NCBI GenBank assembly: GCA_944358665.1
Contig: CALVRP010000017.1
Coordinates: 1 to 14,071 of the forward strand
Source: an uncultured Bacilli bacterium
GTDB lineage: Bacteria; Bacillota_I; Bacilli_A; RF39; UBA660
Reading direction: 5' to 3'
DNA length: 14,071 bases
Every line of letters starts with the position of its first letter. Position 1 is the stretch's first letter. Below are positions 11,277-14,071 of the stretch, in pieces. The position numbers and the translations under genes were made by a program. Under the pieces are notes generated by a model. That model was not told where the DNA came from, did not search any database, and was given only the letters and a program-made list of their open reading frames with translations.

Positions 11277-13214
11277 ATGGAAAAAGATGTTATAGCAAAT
11301 TTAAAATCACTTGGAATAGATATGATTAATAAAGCTGGTAGTGGTCATCCTGGGATCGTTCTATCAGCATCTCCAATTATATATACTGTTTACGCTAACC
11401 ACATGAATATAAATGTAAAAGATACAAATTGGATTAATAGGGACCGTTTTGTTATGTCCGCTGGCCATGGTTCGGCTTTGTTGTATGCTACTTTATATAT
11501 GTGTGGTTTTTTGACGCTTAATGATTTAAAAGAATTTAGACAAATAAATTCTAAAACCCCAGGACATCCTGAGTATGGTGTAACACCAGGCGTAGATGTT
11601 AGTACTGGCCCCCTTGGGCAAGGAATCGCGACGGCCGTTGGCTTAGCTATAGGAGAAAAGCATTTACAAAACACCCTTTTTAATTCTGATATTATTGATT
11701 ATTATGTTTATGCCTTATGCGGTGATGGTGATTTAATGGAAGGGGTTAGTTATGAAGCGGCTTCTTTAGCCGGTAATTTAAATTTAAATAATTTAATTGT
11801 TTTATATGATAGTAATAAAATGTCTTTGGATGGAGAGACTAATTATGCTTTTACGGAAGACGTTTGCGAAAGATTTGATGCCATGGGATGGTTTGTAATT
11901 ACAACCAGAAATAAGCCGTCAGAAATTGATAAGGCAATAAATAAAGCAAAAAGATCGGGGCTTCCTGCTTTAATTAAAGTAAATACCCTTTTAGGGGAGG
12001 GCTCTCTTTTAGAAAACACTAATAAAGTTCATGGCAAACCACTTGATAATGATGATATAAAACAGTTAAAAGCCAAATTAAATATTCCTGCGGAAGATTT
12101 TTATGTTAATGAAAATGCCCTTAATTTCTTTAAAGAAAAAATAAAAAAAAGAAGTGGAGATAAATATATTGCTTGGAAGAAAAAATACAATAATTACATT
12201 AATAATGAATTAGAGGGTAAAGATGAAAGAATAAATAATTTTTATAATAAAAATATTAATTTCATAAACAATATTCCTTTTGATATTCCTAGAGAAGAAG
12301 CACCTAGAGATAGTAATCATAAAATTATGAATTATTTATCAGAAAAAACTGACTTATTATTTGGTGGGAGTGCTGATTTATCTAGTTCTACCAAAACCTA
12401 TTTAGATGATGAAGGAAATTTTAGTTATAATAATTACCAAGGAAAAAATATTTGGTATGGAGTTCGTGAGCATGCGATGGGCGCTATATCAAATGGGCTT
12501 GCTTTAACCGGGTATATGCCATTTTGCTCAACATTTTTAACTTTTTCTGATTATTTAAAACCGGCAATTAGAATGAGTGCTTTAATGAAGCAGCCAGTTA
12601 CTTATATTTTTACGCATGATGCGATTAATGTTGGTGAAGATGGGCCAACGCATCAGCCCATTGAACAGCTATCTATGCTTAGAAGTATTCCCAATTTTAC
12701 CGTATATCGCCCAGCAGATTTTAAAGAAGTTTTTGGAGCTTGGAAAGCAATTTTAACTTTAAAAATTCCAAGTGCCCTCATACTTTCAAAAGCCAAAACA
12801 TATAATCAAAGTGGTACTAAAGAAGATAATGTTATTAAAGGAGCTTACATTGTTAAAAAAGAAAAAGAAAAAATTGATGCAATCTTAATTGCGACTGGTA
12901 GTGAAGTAGAAGTAGCTGTTAATATTTCAGAAGAACTTGAAAAAGAAGGATATGACCTTAGAGTTGTTAGTATGCCCTCAGTAGAACTTTTTAATAAACA
13001 GGATAAAACATATCAATATAATATTTTACCAGTGGGAACAAAACGATTCTTTATTGAAGCTAGTAATGATTATCATCTTCGTAAATTTGTATCTAATGAT
13101 AAATATTTAATAACACTAAATAGTTTTGGTTTAAGTGGTAAAGCAGAAGACGTTTTAAAAGCTTTTAATTTTGATAAAGATAGTATTAAATGTAAAATAA
13201 AAGAATTGTTGTAA
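11277..13214 (+). CDS. tkt: Transketolase
   Basis: 645 residues. A thiamine-diphosphate enzyme of the non-oxidative pentose phosphate pathway that transfers two-carbon ketol units between sugar phosphates. Seen: SGHPG with H24, NRDRFVMSAGHGS, TPGHPEYG and GPLGQG in the N-terminal domain; the ThDP/Mg2+ motif GDGDLMEG (149-156) with DSN further on; VHGKPL (H252); GVREHAMG with the catalytic glutamate E398; and GEDGPTHQPIEQL. All active-site landmarks are present. It is slightly shorter than B. subtilis Tkt (about 667 residues). AGAGGG is upstream of the ATG at normal spacing. Its location between the yneA position and yneF is as in B. subtilis. Confidence 0.97.
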   Translation: MEKDVIANLKSLGIDMINKAGSGHPGIVLSASPIIYTVYANHMNINVKDTNWINRDRFVMSAGHGSALLYATLYMCGFLTLNDLKEFRQINSKTPGHPEYGVTPGVDVSTGPLGQGIATAVGLAIGEKHLQNTLFNSDIIDYYVYALCGDGDLMEGVSYEAASLAGNLNLNNLIVLYDSNKMSLDGETNYAFTEDVCERFDAMGWFVITTRNKPSEIDKAINKAKRSGLPALIKVNTLLGEGSLLENTNKVHGKPLDNDDIKQLKAKLNIPAEDFYVNENALNFFKEKIKKRSGDKYIAWKKKYNNYINNELEGKDERINNFYNKNINFINNIPFDIPREEAPRDSNHKIMNYLSEKTDLLFGGSADLSSSTKTYLDDEGNFSYNNYQGKNIWYGVREHAMGAISNGLALTGYMPFCSTFLTFSDYLKPAIRMSALMKQPVTYIFTHDAINVGEDGPTHQPIEQLSMLRSIPNFTVYRPADFKEVFGAWKAILTLKIPSALILSKAKTYNQSGTKEDNVIKGAYIVKKEKEKIDAILIATGSEVEVAVNISEELEKEGYDLRVVSMPSVELFNKQDKTYQYNILPVGTKRFFIEASNDYHLRKFVSNDKYLITLNSFGLSGKAEDVLKAFNFDKDSIKCKIKELL

Positions 13215-13219
13215 TTTCC

Positions 13220-13248
13220 TTGAAAAAGCAATGATTTTTTAGTAAAAT
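13220..13248 (+). promoter_or_regulatory. Promoter of yneF
   Basis: TTGAAA (13220-13225), a 17-nt spacer and TAAAAT (13243-13248), starting 6 nt after the tkt stop. The transcript would begin near 13255. Confidence 0.55.
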
Positions 13249-13271
13249 AAGATAAGAAAGGAATTGATATT

Positions 13272-13499
13272 ATGGATTGGGGAGCATTTTTTATTGACCT
13301 ATTACAAATCGTTGGTGGGTTAGTTGTTGGTCTTATTATTGGTTTTTTAGTAGCTAGAAAGATATTTAAAAAACAACTTAAAGAAAATCCACCAATTAAT
13401 GAACAAATGATTAAAGCTATGATGAGTGGTATGGGAAGAACACCTAGTCAAAAGCAAGTTAATCAAATGATGAAACAAATGCAAAAATATATGAATTAA
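13272..13499 (+). CDS. yneF: YneF family membrane protein (UPF0154)
   Basis: 75 residues: one N-terminal membrane span (about 8-28, rich in Gly/Val/Ile), a basic stop-transfer (ARKIFKKQLK), then the family signature NPPINEQMIKAMMSGMGR and PSQKQVNQMMKQM. UPF0154 proteins are about this length throughout Firmicutes and Mollicutes; their function is not established. It is placed downstream of tkt as in B. subtilis. AAAGGA lies about 10 nt before the ATG. Confidence 0.93.
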   Translation: MDWGAFFIDLLQIVGGLVVGLIIGFLVARKIFKKQLKENPPINEQMIKAMMSGMGRTPSQKQVNQMMKQMQKYMN

Positions 13500-13522
13500 A
13501 AGGTTGATTTTTCCTTTTAATT
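13494..13522 (+). terminator. Hairpin after yneF, incomplete terminator
   Basis: AATTAAAAGG (13494-13503) pairs perfectly with CCTTTTAATT (13513-13522) over 10 bp. No T-run follows, so termination may be weak. The loop contains the next promoter's -35. Confidence 0.45.
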
Positions 13523-13532
13523 AGTGTATATT
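13504..13532 (+). promoter_or_regulatory. Promoter of rpsO, -35 in the hairpin loop
   Basis: TTGATT (13504-13509) lies in the loop of the yneF hairpin, followed by a 17-nt spacer and TATATT (13527-13532). The transcript would begin near 13539, just before the structured leader. Confidence 0.55.
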
Positions 13533-13544
13533 AATACTGTACTT

Positions 13545-13592
13545 ATTCGTGGATTTAAAGAACTCCATCTTTATATCTAGGTATAAGCGAAT
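13545..13592 (+). ncRNA. Structured rpsO leader, possible S15-binding three-way junction
   Basis: An outer stem ATTCG (13545-13549) / CGAAT (13588-13592) encloses two hairpins: TGGA (13550-13553) with TCCA (13564-13567), and TTATA (13571-13575) with TATAA (13582-13586). A three-way junction in front of rpsO fits S15 autoregulation, since S15 binds a three-way junction in 16S rRNA. The stems are short, so the fold is a hypothesis. Confidence 0.5.
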
Positions 13593-13616
13593 TTATAATA
13601 AGAAAGGAGAATATTT

Positions 13617-13886
13617 ATGGCATTAACAAAAGATGAAAAACAAGCAATTGTTAAAAAATATGCTAGAAGTGAAGGCGATACAGGTTCTGCTGAAGTACAA
13701 GTTGCTATTTTAACTAAAGAAATTAGTGACTTAACAGAACATTTAAAAACGCATCCACATGATTTCCATTCTAGAAGAGGTCTTCTTAAAAAAGTTGGAC
13801 ATAGAAGAAGTATGCTTAACTATTTAAAGAATAAAGATGTTACTAGATATCGTGAAATCATTAAAAGTTTAGGACTTAGAAAATAA
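13617..13886 (+). CDS. rpsO: 30S ribosomal protein S15
   Basis: 89 residues, the standard S15 length. A primary 16S rRNA-binding protein of the small subunit. Signatures: GDTGSAEVQVAILT, LTEHLKTHPHDFHSRRGL, and the rRNA-binding VGHRRSMLNYLK near the C-terminus, ending in LGLRK. The SD AAAGGAG (13603-13609) has good spacing to the ATG. It is flanked by a structured leader and its own terminator, so it appears monocistronic. Confidence 0.98.
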   Translation: MALTKDEKQAIVKKYARSEGDTGSAEVQVAILTKEISDLTEHLKTHPHDFHSRRGLLKKVGHRRSMLNYLKNKDVTRYREIIKSLGLRK

Positions 13887-13911
13887 GTACTCTTTTCGAG
13901 TGCTTTTTATG
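13885..13911 (+). terminator. rpsO terminator
   Basis: AAGTACTC (13885-13892) pairs with GAGTGCTT (13898-13905), one G-U pair and a 5-nt loop, followed by T residues. The 5' arm begins at the last two bases of the stop codon (13884-13886). Confidence 0.8.
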
Positions 13912-13977
13912 TTTTTATGGCTTAAAAATTCTTAATAGTATACTAAATTAAAATATACTTATAAATTAGGAGGTTTT

Positions 13978-14071
13978 ATGACTTTAGAAGAATTTAAAAA
14001 ATTAACAAATAAATTATCATTATTTTGTGCGGCACCAACAGACACGTGGAAAAGACGAATTTTATTTAAAT
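13978..14071 (+). CDS. Start of an unidentified gene (3' partial)
   Basis: An AGGAGG SD (13968-13973) lies 4 nt before an ATG, and the frame stays open to the window end (31 residues, MTLEEFKKLTNKLSLFCAAP...). Too little is present to assign a family. In B. subtilis pnpA follows rpsO, but this N-terminus does not resemble polynucleotide phosphorylase. Confidence 0.6.
   Translation, partial: MTLEEFKKLTNKLSLFCAAPTDTWKRRILFK

Noticed and set aside
13939..13977. Promoter for the last, partial gene
   Set aside because: Several TATA-like hexamers occur but none has a matching -35 or extended -10 that singles it out.
1..14071. tRNA genes, CRISPR array, insertion sequence, replication origin
   Set aside because: I saw no cloverleaf-like sequence with a T-loop, no regularly spaced repeats, no transposase or flanking inverted repeats, and no DnaA-box cluster; this was judged by eye only.

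Overview
This window looks like a chromosomal segment of a low-GC Gram-positive (Bacillota, Bacilli-like) bacterium. The base composition is strongly AT-rich, promoters match the sigma-A consensus, and Shine-Dalgarno sequences are strong. The code is the standard bacterial one: all tryptophans I checked are TGG, and TGA ends at least two genes. Two blocks keep Bacillus subtilis gene order: spoIVFA-spoIVFB-rplU-ysxB(prp)-rpmA, and lexA/(yneA position)-tkt-yneF. The reduced gene sizes and small pilin genes recall uncultured gut Bacilli/Erysipelotrichia/RF39-type lineages. That placement is inference, and I cannot name a species.

Layout. 1-434 is the 3' end of mutS, followed by terminator hairpins. 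577-2106 encodes a stand-alone single-ring ClpA/ClpB D1-type AAA+ protein with its own extended -10 promoter. 2164-3445 holds a SpoIVFA-like and a SpoIVFB-like pair (sigma-K processing module); spoIVFB has no usable ATG/GTG/TTG upstream of its active site and probably starts at ATT. 3423-4438 is the L21 leader with rplU, prp and rpmA. 4485-4772 (minus) is a DUF192 protein. 4891-5518 holds a Flp-type pilin and a three-span membrane protein. 5582-7603 is nusB-xseA-xseB. 7653-8857 holds a type IV pilin-like protein and a pilin-like protein carrying Ig-like domains. 8965-10280 is an unrecognised accessory locus of coiled-coil and membrane ORFs that appears broken by two frameshifts of the same polarity. 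10306-10923 (minus) is lexA. 11076-11210 is an unlisted 44-residue single-span membrane peptide, divergent from lexA, with a LexA box filling its promoter spacer. 11277-13214 is transketolase, 13272-13499 is YneF, 13617-13886 is ribosomal protein S15 behind a structured leader, and 13978 onward is the start of an unidentified gene.

How the parts fit. The ribosomal genes (L21, L27, S15) sit behind structured leaders, and Prp makes the mature L27. LexA probably controls itself and the divergent membrane peptide, which occupies the place of the B. subtilis SOS cell-division inhibitor YneA but lacks a LysM domain. That peptide is the best candidate here for an undescribed functional unit. Three prepilin-like genes of two types lie within 4 kb, but no assembly machinery is in view. 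I see no rRNA, tRNA, CRISPR array, IS element or replication origin.
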